Notes: a model not told the origin generated them from the letters alone. A stretch of DNA of 64,000 bases from JASLCR01 sp964384345 (GCA_964384345.1 CAYLKD010000003.1:1-64000), one strand, 5' to 3'; positions 8,225-17,150 are shown, counted from the stretch's first letter. Program-made: numbers and translations.

Positions 8225-9364
8225 ATGAATTCCTTTAGAGTTTTAGACCAACACCGAGTTGGTCGTATTATCGCAGCTGCAGTGCTTTTATTTGCAGCAG
8301 CAGTACCAACAATGGTGTCAGCAGCACAGTTAACAACACGATCGATTGCTTTAAGTAGCTCATCGGTAAGCGCTACTGGTGTGACATATAATGTCAACTT
8401 CACAGCAGCAACGGCTGCAGGCGCTGTCGTTGTGCAGTTCTGTAGTAACAGCCCGCTACTTGCTGATGCGTGTACCGCACCAACAGGTTTCACTTCTGCA
8501 TCTGCAACGACGCCAACTGCTGGATACACGATGGGAACAAAAACTGTTAACCAAGTTATCCTTACGGGAACAATAGCAGCAGGAACAGTCAATTTTGCAA
8601 TCGCAAACATAACTAACCCTTCATCAGCTGGTACGTTGTATGCTCGCATCGCGACATATACAGATGCAACTGCAGCAGCAGCGTATCCAACACTTACAGC
8701 AGCGAAAGACCAAGGTGCAGTAGCAATGTCTATCACGCCTACCGTTAGTGTCTCGGGAGCTGTGCTTGAAAGTATGACCTTCTGTGTATCAGGTACAGAT
8801 ACGTCAGCTTCCGCAAACTGTGCCTCAACAACCGCTCCAGTGTTAAAACTCGGACAGACTGTTGGTTCTACAATTGCCCTTCAGCCAGGAATCACGAGCA
8901 CCGGTAATATCTATACACAGATTTCTACCAACGCAGCCGGTGGTGCTGTAGTCAGCCTCAAGAGTGACGCACTCAACTGTGGTGGTTTGATCCGATCAGG
9001 TGCTCCAACTGCTTGTGATATTCTCCCTGCACAAAATACAGGTATCACAGCAGGTGCTGCAGCCTTCGGTGTCAAAACTGCAACGGCTACGTCTACCACA
9101 GGTGTTACTGATGCATCTGGTACGTATCGTCCATACGATAGTGGTTCAGGCGCATATTATAGTAACAGTGCTTTTGCGATGAAGTATGTCGCAGGTAACG
9201 CAACTGGTGTTACAAGTGTTTACGGTGATCCGTTCCTAGACACAAATGGTGCACAAGTAAACAACAAGAACATGGCATTGACCTTTGGAGCTCAGATAAA
9301 CAACTCGACTCCAGCTGGCCTCTACTCAGCCAACCTAAGCTTGATTGCAACTGGTACATTTTAA
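8225..9364 (+). CDS. Secreted surface protein, two-domain paralogous family
   Basis: A 379-residue exported protein with signal peptide (about 1-35, ends MVSA-AQ). The N-terminal domain begins LTTRSIALSSSSVSATGVTY and holds the conserved cysteines in VVQFCSNSPLLADAC followed by APTGF. The C-terminal domain has LESMTFCVSG, a cysteine in SANC, YTQISTNAAGGAVVSLKSD, a GVKT block and the ending NSTPAGLYSANLSLIATGTF. It is rich in Ala, Thr and Ser, as expected for an exported beta protein. A Shine-Dalgarno (GAGGAGAAGG) sits just before ATG and an 11-bp terminator follows, so it is a single-gene unit under a strong promoter. Probably a sister of the 3324 protein; biochemical role unknown. Confidence 0.85.
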   Translation: MNSFRVLDQHRVGRIIAAAVLLFAAAVPTMVSAAQLTTRSIALSSSSVSATGVTYNVNFTAATAAGAVVVQFCSNSPLLADACTAPTGFTSASATTPTAGYTMGTKTVNQVILTGTIAAGTVNFAIANITNPSSAGTLYARIATYTDATAAAAYPTLTAAKDQGAVAMSITPTVSVSGAVLESMTFCVSGTDTSASANCASTTAPVLKLGQTVGSTIALQPGITSTGNIYTQISTNAAGGAVVSLKSDALNCGGLIRSGAPTACDILPAQNTGITAGAAAFGVKTATATSTTGVTDASGTYRPYDSGSGAYYSNSAFAMKYVAGNATGVTSVYGDPFLDTNGAQVNNKNMALTFGAQINNSTPAGLYSANLSLIATGTF

Positions 9365-9386
9365 ATAAAAAAACATTTCTACGTTT

Positions 9387-9418
9387 CAACACCTCGGATA
9401 AACCGAGGTGTTGTTTTA
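9387..9418 (+). terminator. Intrinsic terminator after the 8225 gene
   Basis: 11-bp stem CAACACCTCGG / CCGAGGTGTTG (9387-9397 with 9403-9413), loop ATAAA, followed by TTTT. Confidence 0.85.
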
Positions 9419-9494
9419 TTCATCCATAACGCTTTTAGATCATAGATGCATCTGTTATGATAAGTATTAACTAGATATAAATAGGGAAATTGGC

Positions 9495-10499
9495 GTGTCT
9501 ACACAAAAAATGTTTCGAGCTCATGTTCGACTACTCGTAACACTTACTGCAGCGATAGCATTGGTAGCGAGTAGCTACCCTGCTCATGCTATAACAAACT
9601 CTGCAAACACTCTTAAGGTATCCCCAGTTCGCACAGATATTCAGGTACTTCCTGGCGAGACGAGGACCGTGCCTGTCACGATCACAAACATAACTGGGGG
9701 TGACATCACTGTTAGTCCCATTGAAAACGATTTCATTGCAGCCGATGAGAGCGGTAACCCATCGCTCATATTAGACGCTGATAAGTTTGCACCAACGCAC
9801 AGCCTTAAGCGCTTCATGACTCCGCTAGCAGATGTCATGATACCTGCACGAGAATCGAAGACAATAGATGTCACCATCACTGTTCCAAAAACCGCTCAAG
9901 CTGGTGGTTATTTCGGAGCTATTCGATTTGCTCCTAGTGACCCTGATAGCGGTGGCCAGGTAAACCTGAGCGCTAGTGTGGCATCTCTTATCTTAGTAAC
10001 AGTGCCGGGAGATCTTACCGAAAAACTCAATTTAACCGACTTCGAAGTACAACAAGATGGCCATGCTGGCTCATTGTTTCATAGCGAAAAAGGTGTTGCT
10101 ACAACGTTCCGTTTCGAAAACAAAGGAAACGTCCAGGTCGCACCGTTTGGCCAAATCACTGTTAAACAAGGTAAGACAACTGTGTACCAAACAGAATTTA
10201 ACACTAAAGACCCCCGGGAAGTAGTATTACCCGACAGTGCTCGTCGCTGGACAGTACCACTCGAAAAGATTAGTGGATTTGGTCACTACACCGTGACGGC
10301 AACACTTACGTATGGCCAAAAGAACCAAACTGTTGAAGTTTCTAAATCGTTCTGGGTTGTACCAGTCGGATTGATCATCACTGTTGCTATTGCTGTTGTC
10401 ATCGCCGTTGTTCTCGGACTAGCTATATGGTATTTCCTTCGAAGCTACAAGCGTAAGATTTTGAGCAGTCAGAGTCAACGCGGCCGTTACCGACGATAA
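9495..10499 (+). CDS. DUF916-like membrane-anchored surface protein
   Basis: A 334-residue paralogue of the 6087 product. Starts with GTG after an AGGGAAA ribosome site. Signal peptide at about 1-33 (ends SHA or AHA-IT); ectodomain with LKVSPVRTDIQVLPGETRTV, a second unit with RFENKGNVQVAPFGQITV and LTYGQKNQ; C-terminal transmembrane helix (about 292-318, VGLIITVAIAVVIAVVLGL) and a strongly basic tail (YKRKILSSQSQRGRYRR). The presence of two such anchored proteins among four secreted paralogues suggests paired components of one or two surface complexes. No catalytic residues are recognised. Assignment to a DUF916/WxL-type group rests on fold-level motifs, not on a search. Confidence 0.8.
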   Translation: MSTQKMFRAHVRLLVTLTAAIALVASSYPAHAITNSANTLKVSPVRTDIQVLPGETRTVPVTITNITGGDITVSPIENDFIAADESGNPSLILDADKFAPTHSLKRFMTPLADVMIPARESKTIDVTITVPKTAQAGGYFGAIRFAPSDPDSGGQVNLSASVASLILVTVPGDLTEKLNLTDFEVQQDGHAGSLFHSEKGVATTFRFENKGNVQVAPFGQITVKQGKTTVYQTEFNTKDPREVVLPDSARRWTVPLEKISGFGHYTVTATLTYGQKNQTVEVSKSFWVVPVGLIITVAIAVVIAVVLGLAIWYFLRSYKRKILSSQSQRGRYRR

Positions 10500-10511
10500 T
10501 AAATTACTTTT

Positions 10512-10772
10512 TTAGACTTTTTCACGGTGCGGACAACCTTCCCAGCAGCATGGTCGTCGTTGACCCTTAGATAGCTGAGACAGTATACGCTCTTGTCTTC
10601 TAGCAGTGGTAGCCTCTTGCTTAGCTGAGGTCGCGAGGCATATCCATTCGTTGCGCGCTAGCGGTGTAATGTCATTCCATGTTTTTAAAGCAGCTTCGTG
10701 TTCAAGTAGTGCCTGAGCTAACCGTTCACTTACGGGATGGATAGTTCCATCAAGAATATTTATTCGTTGCAT
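10512..10772 (-). CDS. YdeI/OmpD-associated family protein (C-terminal region)
   Basis: An 86-residue protein with LAQALLEHEAALKTWNDITP followed by ARNEWICLATSAKQEATTARR and a Cys-rich end (RPCCWEGCPHR). The order matches the small YdeI/OmpD-associated family, where a helix pair with S-x-K-x-E-T-R-x-R-R is conserved. In other bacteria members are tied to envelope stress, but the biochemical role is unknown. A TACAAT box on the minus strand ends 6 nt before ATG, so it is likely leaderless and shares a 37-bp divergent promoter region with the 10810 gene. The C-terminal CCxxxC-PH cluster could bind metal; this is speculation. Confidence 0.7.
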   Translation of the reverse strand: MQRINILDGTIHPVSERLAQALLEHEAALKTWNDITPLARNEWICLATSAKQEATTARRQERILSQLSKGQRRPCCWEGCPHREKV

Positions 10773-10809
10773 ACAGACATTGTATACCCATACTGCTACA
10801 CTACATAGT
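10773..10809. promoter_or_regulatory. Divergent pair of leaderless promoters
   Basis: In 37 bp between two start codons: minus-strand TACAAT (complement of 10779-10784) 6 nt from the 10772 start, and plus-strand CAGACA (10774-10779), 17-bp spacer, TACACT (10797-10802) 7 nt from the 10810 start. No Shine-Dalgarno on either side. Confidence 0.6.
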
Positions 10810-11439
10810 ATGAAGATAGCAGTGATAGGGGCAAATGGTAGGTCTGGGACAGCATTTATAAAAGTAGCATTGGCTCGTGGGCACGAAATACGAGCTGGCG
10901 TACATCATTCGCCGCTTCATGTTAGTGAGAGCGAAAATCTTGTGACTATGACTATTGATGCAACGAACTCAACACATGTAGGGGAGCTTATCGAAGGATG
11001 TGATGCAGTAGTAAGTTTGATCGGCCATGTCAGGCACAGTCCAGTGACCGTCCAAACCGACGCTATACAAAGGATTATTGAGCAAATGAAGATACGTGGT
11101 ATTGTTCGACTCCTGTCACTGACCGGCACAGGGGTGCGCATGCCAGGTGACACCATATCACTGATTGATCGATGTATGAATGCCGCTATTTCCGTCGTCG
11201 ACCCAAAACGTATACATGATGGCATTTCGCATGTAAAAGCCATTCAGGCTTCGGACTTGGACTGGACAATTATTCGCGTATTAAAGCTAACTAATAGTGA
11301 CCAGCAAGCGGCGAGTCTATCGGCTGGTGGCCCGGCATTGACCTTTGTTTCACGCTACACCGTTGCTCAAAAAATGGTTGATATCTTGGAGCAGCATTCC
11401 TTCACGCAACAAGCACCAGTGATAGCAAAAAATACGTAA
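10810..11439 (+). CDS. NAD(P)H-binding, NmrA/SDR-like epimerase-type protein
   Basis: Atypical short-chain dehydrogenase-like protein of 209 residues. The Rossmann glycine motif IAVIGANGRSGTA is at the very N-terminus, followed by a hydrophobic strand and VVSLIGHVRHS, the usual pattern of NmrA-like or flavin-reductase-like NAD(P)H binders. The classical YxxxK catalytic pair is not obvious; the protein may sense or bind a nucleotide rather than act as an epimerase. I chose the ATG at 10810 rather than an upstream in-frame ATG because it places the glycine motif at residue 4-13 and because a TACACT box lies 7 nt before it. The substrate is unknown. Confidence 0.75.
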   Translation: MKIAVIGANGRSGTAFIKVALARGHEIRAGVHHSPLHVSESENLVTMTIDATNSTHVGELIEGCDAVVSLIGHVRHSPVTVQTDAIQRIIEQMKIRGIVRLLSLTGTGVRMPGDTISLIDRCMNAAISVVDPKRIHDGISHVKAIQASDLDWTIIRVLKLTNSDQQAASLSAGGPALTFVSRYTVAQKMVDILEQHSFTQQAPVIAKNT

Positions 11440-11489
11440 CAACAAATCAATAGCTGCAAAAAGCACGGCAGGAAGTCTATACTGTAGGT

Positions 11490-13601
11490 ATGAATACGCT
11501 AAAATCTCTTTATAATAAAAAATGGTTTCGTGTCATTATGCCGACACTGGCGATAGTGATTTGGTTTGCTATTGGCGGTATTGGTGGGCCAACGTTTGGC
11601 AAAATATCAGACGTATCAACAAATGACCAAGCAAGTTTTTTGCCAGCAAGTGCGGAATCGACTAAAGCGGCCGAGTTGCAAAAGAAGTTTTATAGCTCTG
11701 ACACGCTCCCAGCTATTATCGTTATCGAATCGAGCACAAAACTCACACCTACGCAGCTAGCAAATCTTGCCAAGCTCCAGCCTAAACTTCAGTCGGTTGA
11801 CGGTGTTTCAAATTCTACCGGCGCAGTTGTTGGACCAATCCCATCTAGTGATGCTAAAGCAGTTGAGTTTATTGTACAAGTCAAATCTGACAGCGAAATA
11901 GGCGTAGTCGTTGCAGGGATGCGTTCTATATTGAATGAGACTGCTGATAGTTCACTCAAGACGTATGTGACCGGTCCTGCTGGACTTAGTGCGGACCTCG
12001 TCTCAGCATTTGGCGGTATTGACGGAGTATTACTGCTTGTTGCTCTTATTGCTGTATTTGTTATTTTACTACTAGTTTATCGATCGATCCTATTACCGTT
12101 TGTCGTCTTATTAAGCGCGATGTTTGCATTAACTGGGGCAATTTTATTAATCTATCAACTTGCTCTCCACGACGTTATCAAACTCAACGGACAGAGCCAG
12201 GGGATATTATCAATCTTAGTGATCGGAGCCGCTACGGATTACTCGCTGTTGTTTATTGCCCGTTACAAAGAGGCGCTGCACTATGTCAATTCAAAATGGG
12301 ACGCACTACTAGCAGCGTATCGAGGAGCATTTGAACCGATACTTGCATCTGCCGTTACGGTTGTTGCTGCGTTGCTATGTTTACTGTTTTCAGACCTTAA
12401 CTCAAATCGTAGTCTCGGTCCCATCGCAGCAATTGGTATAGTATTGGCATTTATTTCTTCGATGACATTATTGCCAGCCTTATTGGCTATACTTGGTCGA
12501 AAAGCATTTTGGCCTGTAATGCCTAAATATGACACGAAACAATCCAAGAAAGACGCAGTCAACCCACGTAGCCTATGGGGTAGAATTGGCTCGCTTGTTG
12601 AAGCTCACGCTCGTCGGATATGGATTGTATCGACAGTCGTGCTTCTTGCTTGCACGCTCGGCGTGATGCAGTTAAAAGCAAACGGTACAGATCAGAGCGC
12701 GACGTTGCTTAATCCATCCAACGCAGTTGATGGTCAAAGCGCCTTGAGCAGGCATTTTAGTGCCGGCTCAGGCAGCCCAGCGGCAATTATAGTGAATAAA
12801 GCAGAGGCTGACAAAGTAGTAAATATTGCCACAAATACCCCAGGAGTCGGTGATGTCATGCTTTATACCGGGGCAGCGCCATTTGTTTCGCAGCCACCAA
12901 AAATTGTTGATGGGGAAGTTCTGATTAATGCAACGCTCACTTCTGCCGCTGACTCACCAGACGCTGCTAACACTGTTCTAAGATTACGTGAAGATCTAGC
13001 GGCTGCAAAGATCAACGCTGTTGTCGGTGGAGAGTCGGCTACCATGCTTGATACCAACACCACTGCCAAGGAAGATTTATACAAAATTGTGCCAATTGTA
13101 CTCGTCGTTATTTTGGTCATATTAATGCTACTGTTACGATCAGTGTTATCTGCGGTAATCCTGATAGCCAGCGTGATTTTAAGCTACTTTGCGACACTTG
13201 GTATTTCAGCCATCGTATTCAACCACTTATTCGGATTTCCAGGTTCAGACCCATCAGTGCCACTATTTGGTTTTATATTCTTGGTCGCTCTTGGTGTGGA
13301 CTACAACATATTCCTTATGACGCGGGTTCGTGAAGAAGCAATGCGAAAAACAACAAAAAAAGCCATACTGCACGCTCTTGAAGTGACTGGTGGAGTCATT
13401 ACTTCCGCTGGCATCGTGCTCGCGGCGACATTTGCAGCGCTCGGTATTATACCGATTTTGTTTTTAGCGCAGATTGCGTTCACTGTCTCATTTGGTGTGT
13501 TGCTCGACACAATAGTCGTGCGCTCACTTCTACTTTCATCTTTGACGTATGATATTGGCAGTAAGATTTGGTGGCCAAGCGGCCGTGCCAAAAAAAGCTA
13601 A
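11490..13601 (+). CDS. MMPL-family RND transporter
   Basis: A 703-residue inner-membrane transporter of the MMPL branch of the RND superfamily, which exports lipids or drugs using the proton gradient. The topology is a doubled unit: one helix (about 14-34), an ectodomain of about 130 residues, five helices, a cytoplasmic link, then the same again. The paired Asp-Tyr motifs of MmpL proton relays are both present: GAATDYSLLFIARY (first repeat) and LGVDYNIFLMTRV (second). Size is as expected for a YdfJ-type member. TATACT (11478-11483) ends 6 nt before ATG, so the mRNA is probably leaderless. The substrate cannot be told from sequence. Confidence 0.9.
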   Translation: MNTLKSLYNKKWFRVIMPTLAIVIWFAIGGIGGPTFGKISDVSTNDQASFLPASAESTKAAELQKKFYSSDTLPAIIVIESSTKLTPTQLANLAKLQPKLQSVDGVSNSTGAVVGPIPSSDAKAVEFIVQVKSDSEIGVVVAGMRSILNETADSSLKTYVTGPAGLSADLVSAFGGIDGVLLLVALIAVFVILLLVYRSILLPFVVLLSAMFALTGAILLIYQLALHDVIKLNGQSQGILSILVIGAATDYSLLFIARYKEALHYVNSKWDALLAAYRGAFEPILASAVTVVAALLCLLFSDLNSNRSLGPIAAIGIVLAFISSMTLLPALLAILGRKAFWPVMPKYDTKQSKKDAVNPRSLWGRIGSLVEAHARRIWIVSTVVLLACTLGVMQLKANGTDQSATLLNPSNAVDGQSALSRHFSAGSGSPAAIIVNKAEADKVVNIATNTPGVGDVMLYTGAAPFVSQPPKIVDGEVLINATLTSAADSPDAANTVLRLREDLAAAKINAVVGGESATMLDTNTTAKEDLYKIVPIVLVVILVILMLLLRSVLSAVILIASVILSYFATLGISAIVFNHLFGFPGSDPSVPLFGFIFLVALGVDYNIFLMTRVREEAMRKTTKKAILHALEVTGGVITSAGIVLAATFAALGIIPILFLAQIAFTVSFGVLLDTIVVRSLLLSSLTYDIGSKIWWPSGRAKKS

Positions 13602-14034
13602 GCCACTCCACCAGCCAGATGATTTCGGCCTGGATATTATGTCAGGTGACGATGACTTATTTCGTTGGTTTTTGCTGACATTCTTGCTCGCAAAACCAAT
13701 TCAGTCATCAGCCGCAGTGCGCACTTGGAAATTATTTCTTGCTCACAATAAGGACATTCCCTGGGCAATCATCGATATGTCGGATTACGAACTCGTAGCG
13801 TTATTGCATGATGGAGGCTACACTCGATACCAACATGTCATGACCAAAGCTCTTAAAACCGCTATGAGGCAACTCACCAGCCAGTACGAAGGGTCACTGC
13901 AACTTATGATAGATCTGAGCCAAGACGAGGATGAGCTATCGCAGCGGTTACAAAAAATATATGGCGTTGGTCCCAAAACTGCAGAAATATTTATGCGCGA
14001 AACAAGTGAATTTTTTGCCCGCCGTGTTGAATAA
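13585..14034 (+). CDS. Helix-hairpin-helix DNA-repair-like protein
   Basis: A 149-residue protein starting at GTG inside the 3' end of the MMPL gene (17-base overlap); an ATG at 13639 is an alternative. It is helical, with an HhH motif near the C-terminus (IYGVGPKTAEIFMRE), matching the GVGxKTA hairpin of endonuclease III-type glycosylases and keeping the Lys. The protein ends right after the hairpin, so the second half of the endonuclease III fold, with the catalytic Asp and iron-sulfur cysteines, is absent. It may be a small DNA-binding protein or a reduced repair factor. The start is uncertain. No Shine-Dalgarno was identified. Confidence 0.65.
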   Translation: MPKKAKPLHQPDDFGLDIMSGDDDLFRWFLLTFLLAKPIQSSAAVRTWKLFLAHNKDIPWAIIDMSDYELVALLHDGGYTRYQHVMTKALKTAMRQLTSQYEGSLQLMIDLSQDEDELSQRLQKIYGVGPKTAEIFMRETSEFFARRVE

Positions 14035-14084
14035 GACAGAAAATATCGAAGTGATCTAAACAAATCAAATCTAAATGATATGAT

Positions 14085-14134
14085 TCATATTTCTCATACT
14101 TGACATACATTTCATACTTTTGTACTATGTATAC
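14085..14134 (+). promoter_or_regulatory. abrB-like promoter with three TCATA repeats
   Basis: TTGACA (14100-14105), 17-bp spacer, TACTAT (14123-14128), then 6 nt to the ATG at 14135. Direct repeats TCATATT, TCATACT and TCATACT start at 14085, 14094 and 14112 and surround the -35 box; they are a reasonable binding site for the AbrB-type product itself. Confidence 0.65.
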
Positions 14135-14389
14135 ATGCACAATCAGCATGATAAAAAACTATATGGTACGGCAACGATTGGCTCAAAAGGACAAATCGTT
14201 ATCCCGTCAGATGCTCGCGAAGAGCTCGGGCTCCAGCCAGGCGACCGATTGTATATTGCTGGTTCATCATCAAAAAAAGTGCTGTTTTGCGTTAAGGAAG
14301 ATCAATTTGAGCATCTACTGCAAAAATTGACCGGTGACGACGAAAAAAATGTTAAACAGCAGCTCGAAGATATCAATAAGAAAGGATAA
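14135..14389 (+). CDS. AbrB/MazE-type DNA-binding regulator
   Basis: An 84-residue SpoVT-AbrB domain protein. The swapped-hairpin signature is clear: GTATIGSKGQIVIPSDAREELG followed by LQPGDRLYI (residues about 12-45); the C-terminal 35 residues are charged and helical. Such proteins bind DNA as dimers, acting as regulators or antitoxins. No toxin gene is adjacent, so a regulator is more likely. It lies 9 bases before the DHA2 efflux gene and probably controls that operon and itself. I chose the ATG at 14135 because a TTGACA/TACTAT promoter puts the transcript start at or next to it; an in-frame TTG at 14120 would lie inside the promoter. Confidence 0.85.
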   Translation: MHNQHDKKLYGTATIGSKGQIVIPSDAREELGLQPGDRLYIAGSSSKKVLFCVKEDQFEHLLQKLTGDDEKNVKQQLEDINKKG

Positions 14390-14398
14390 TTTCAGTTT

Positions 14399-16087
14399 AT
14401 GCATCATCATTTAAGCCTTCGTGGCAAGCTTGTCATTATGTTTTCGGTTATGGCCAGTCTCTTTTTGGTTGCGCTTGACCAAACAATCATTTCTACAGCA
14501 CTGGGCAAAATCGTTGAAGATTTCAACGCTTTTAACAGCCTTAGCTGGATTGTTACTGCGTACCTACTTACTACCACAGTAACTGTGCCTATAGCAGGGA
14601 AGCTATCCGACCTATTCGGACGTAAATCAATTTTGTTGATTGGTGTCGCGATATTTACTATCGGTTCTTTGTTAAGTGGTAGTGCTCAAAACATCGAATG
14701 GCTGATTTGGTCACGTGCCTTGCAAGGTATCGGAGGTGGAATCATTACGGCTAATGCATTTACTATCGTCGGTGACCTCTTTGCCGCTCGCGAACGAGGA
14801 AAATGGCAGGGGCTTATCGGTGCCGTGTTTGGTATTTCATCTGTCATTGGACCTCTACTTGGTGGATGGCTTACAGACGGAAGCAAAATTCTTAATCTGA
14901 CAACCGATTGGCGTTGGACGTTTTACATCAACATACCAGTTGGCATCATCGCATTTATATTGATATTCATTTTTAGTCCTTCTTTAAAGCACTCGAATAA
15001 ACCAAAAATTGACTATGTTGGTGCTGGACTGTTGACACTGATACTTGCAACGCTTGTATTAGCTGTCGACAACACAGAGTCGATCTTCGGTGATCTTATG
15101 AATAACGTTGGGCTAAGCCTTGTTGGCTTGCGCATCATTATGGGTATCATTGTAGCCGTCGCTATTGGACTCTTGGTTTATGTTGAGAAAAAAGCAGACC
15201 AGCCGGTTTTGCCACTGCACCTATTCGATAACGCAAACTTTGTTCGTATCATCAGTATTGCAACGCTATTTGGTGCGGCGTTCCTGGGTGCGATCCTATA
15301 TCTTACACAGTTCAACCAACAAGTGTTTGGTGCTACACCTACAGAGTCTGGTCTAATGTTGTTACCGATGATAGGTGGTTTAATGGTTGCAAGTATTGGA
15401 TCTGGACAGCTTATCTCTCGTCTTGGACGATACAAAATCTTTATGCAAATTGGTATTGTACTTGCTACTGTCATGGTAGGACTCCTGGCGACACTAACAC
15501 CGGAGTCACCATATTGGCATGAAGCAGTTATGATGGTATTCCTCGGACTAGGACTTGGTATGGTTATGCCAGTGTTAACTATTGCGGTTCAAAATGAGTT
15601 CTCACAAGCTGAACTTGGTGTAGCAACGAGTTCTGTACAGTTATTTCGCGGACTTGGCTCAACAATCGGTATTGCTATATTCGGGGCAATTCTCACCTCC
15701 GGAATTACGTCGAATTTAAGCAACATACAAAATGATCCGTATGTACAAATGCTGTCGCAAAGTCCTGCTGCAAAGCAACTTGGTGATTTGTCTGATTCAA
15801 ATACAGCGCTCAATCTCAATATGCCTGATTTACGAAAGCAAATAACAACTGGGGCTACTGCTAACTTTAATAAGCTACCAGAGCCAGTACGCACGCAACA
15901 GACAGCTAAGTTCACACAAGCGCAAGAGAGCTTTTCAGACAAAGTTGTCCGTGCTTTCAGTCTTTCACTACGGGATATATTCATAACTTCAACCGTACTT
16001 ATGGCCGTAGCTGCAGTTGTTGTCTTCACATTAAAAGACCGTGAACTTGCTGCCGCTACTCCCGGAATGACTCCTGGTGAGATGTAA
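14399..16087 (+). CDS. DHA2-family (EmrB/QacA-type) MFS drug efflux transporter
   Basis: A 562-residue proton-coupled multidrug exporter of the major facilitator superfamily, 14-helix DHA2 branch. Motif D1-like FLVALDQTIISTALGKI at the first helix, motif A GKLSDLFGRKS after helix 2, a RALQGIGGG helix-4 segment with its Arg, and the antiporter motif C (GISSVIGPLLGGWL) are present. An insert near residues 430-500 between the last helices is Gln/Asn-rich and may be an extracellular loop. The gene follows the AbrB-type regulator in the same transcript, which suggests drug- or stress-responsive expression, but no inducer can be named. Confidence 0.92.
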   Translation: MHHHLSLRGKLVIMFSVMASLFLVALDQTIISTALGKIVEDFNAFNSLSWIVTAYLLTTTVTVPIAGKLSDLFGRKSILLIGVAIFTIGSLLSGSAQNIEWLIWSRALQGIGGGIITANAFTIVGDLFAARERGKWQGLIGAVFGISSVIGPLLGGWLTDGSKILNLTTDWRWTFYINIPVGIIAFILIFIFSPSLKHSNKPKIDYVGAGLLTLILATLVLAVDNTESIFGDLMNNVGLSLVGLRIIMGIIVAVAIGLLVYVEKKADQPVLPLHLFDNANFVRIISIATLFGAAFLGAILYLTQFNQQVFGATPTESGLMLLPMIGGLMVASIGSGQLISRLGRYKIFMQIGIVLATVMVGLLATLTPESPYWHEAVMMVFLGLGLGMVMPVLTIAVQNEFSQAELGVATSSVQLFRGLGSTIGIAIFGAILTSGITSNLSNIQNDPYVQMLSQSPAAKQLGDLSDSNTALNLNMPDLRKQITTGATANFNKLPEPVRTQQTAKFTQAQESFSDKVVRAFSLSLRDIFITSTVLMAVAAVVVFTLKDRELAAATPGMTPGEM

Positions 16088-16099
16088 GAGCGTAGCAAA

Positions 16100-16128
16100 T
16101 TGCGTTAACGCTTATCTACCCGTATACT
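16100..16128 (+). promoter_or_regulatory. Leaderless promoter of the corA-like gene
   Basis: TTGCGT (16100-16105), 17-bp spacer, TATACT (16123-16128), then 8 nt to ATG at 16137. No Shine-Dalgarno. Confidence 0.6.
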
Positions 16129-16136
16129 TCTGCTAG

Positions 16137-17069
16137 ATGCTAACGTACTATGCTAAACGTTCCGCTGGAGAAGAATTTGAAGAACTCCAGTCTCCACTCA
16201 TTCATGGATCATGGGTTCATGGCACGGACTTGTCTGTGCATGAGCTGAATGACCTTGTCGAGCGATATGCACTTGATGCAAATATCGTCTACGATGTACG
16301 TGATCAACAAGAATTATCGCGGGTAGAAATCGCAGGTGACGATATATACACATTTTTGCGCTTACCTCGCATATCTCAGCCTGGTCACGTTGTAGCAAGT
16401 CCGCTGTTATGTGTGCTAAAGCCAAACGTTTTTATAACTATCTCTATGAGCAAAAGTATTTTGCCTGATGAAGTCGCTCGCACCACAGTGCCGCTGACGA
16501 CTGATCATTCACATGATTTGTTAGTCGGTATCATTGCTGCGGTAATAGCAAGCTACAGTGACCTGATGAAGTATACCGAGCGCAGCATTAACGATACTGC
16601 TCGTCGGCTCAAGTCGCACGATGTGACGAACCATGACTTTATACAATTTGTGACAGTTGAAGATAATCTAACGCTGTACCGGATGAACTTAGGCGGAATA
16701 CTAACTGTCATCAACCGATTAAGTAGTAACGATCATTCATTGCTCTCTGAGATCAACCGTGAAGCTTTAGAAGACATTGCGCTTCATATACAACAGCTGC
16801 TCACAGCTGTGCAGAGTTATAGCAGCAGGGTAGAGAGTATCCAAAATGCATATAGCACAATTGCGAATAACACTCTAAACAATCGCATGAAGACGCTAAC
16901 GGTCTTTACTGTGTTGATCACTGTGCCAAATGTATATTATGGCATGTTTGGTATGAATGTAGCGCTGCCATTCACGAATGTGCCTGGTGCATATTTTTTT
17001 ATTGTAGGGTTTACCGTAGTTTTAACAATCTTGGTATATATAGTTGCTAAATGGCGTAAGTTGTTCTAA
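16137..17069 (+). CDS. CorA-family divalent cation transporter
   Basis: A 310-residue Mg2+/Co2+ channel-type transporter. The long cytoplasmic domain (about 1-245) is followed by two C-terminal helices; the universal GMN selectivity motif is present in YGMFGMNVALPF between them. The helix before it (TLNNRMKTLTVFTVLITVPN) is the pore-lining stalk. Family members act as pentamers in the cytoplasmic membrane and are gated by intracellular Mg2+. Length and topology are normal. Transcribed alone from its own promoter. Confidence 0.93.
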   Translation: MLTYYAKRSAGEEFEELQSPLIHGSWVHGTDLSVHELNDLVERYALDANIVYDVRDQQELSRVEIAGDDIYTFLRLPRISQPGHVVASPLLCVLKPNVFITISMSKSILPDEVARTTVPLTTDHSHDLLVGIIAAVIASYSDLMKYTERSINDTARRLKSHDVTNHDFIQFVTVEDNLTLYRMNLGGILTVINRLSSNDHSLLSEINREALEDIALHIQQLLTAVQSYSSRVESIQNAYSTIANNTLNNRMKTLTVFTVLITVPNVYYGMFGMNVALPFTNVPGAYFFIVGFTVVLTILVYIVAKWRKLF

Positions 17070-17115
17070 CATATAAATAGCAAACCCGTTATGGTTGTGG
17101 GTTGTTCTTGTCGCG

Positions 17116-17144
17116 TTGACACGTGGCTACGCCTTTGGTACTAT
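17116..17144 (+). promoter_or_regulatory. Strong promoter of an isolated small transcription unit
   Basis: TTGACA (17116-17121), exactly 17 bp, TACTAT (17139-17144): the same two hexamers and spacing as the abrB-like promoter at 14100. No long gene follows before the terminator at 17401. Confidence 0.65.
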
Positions 17145-17150
17145 TAATAC

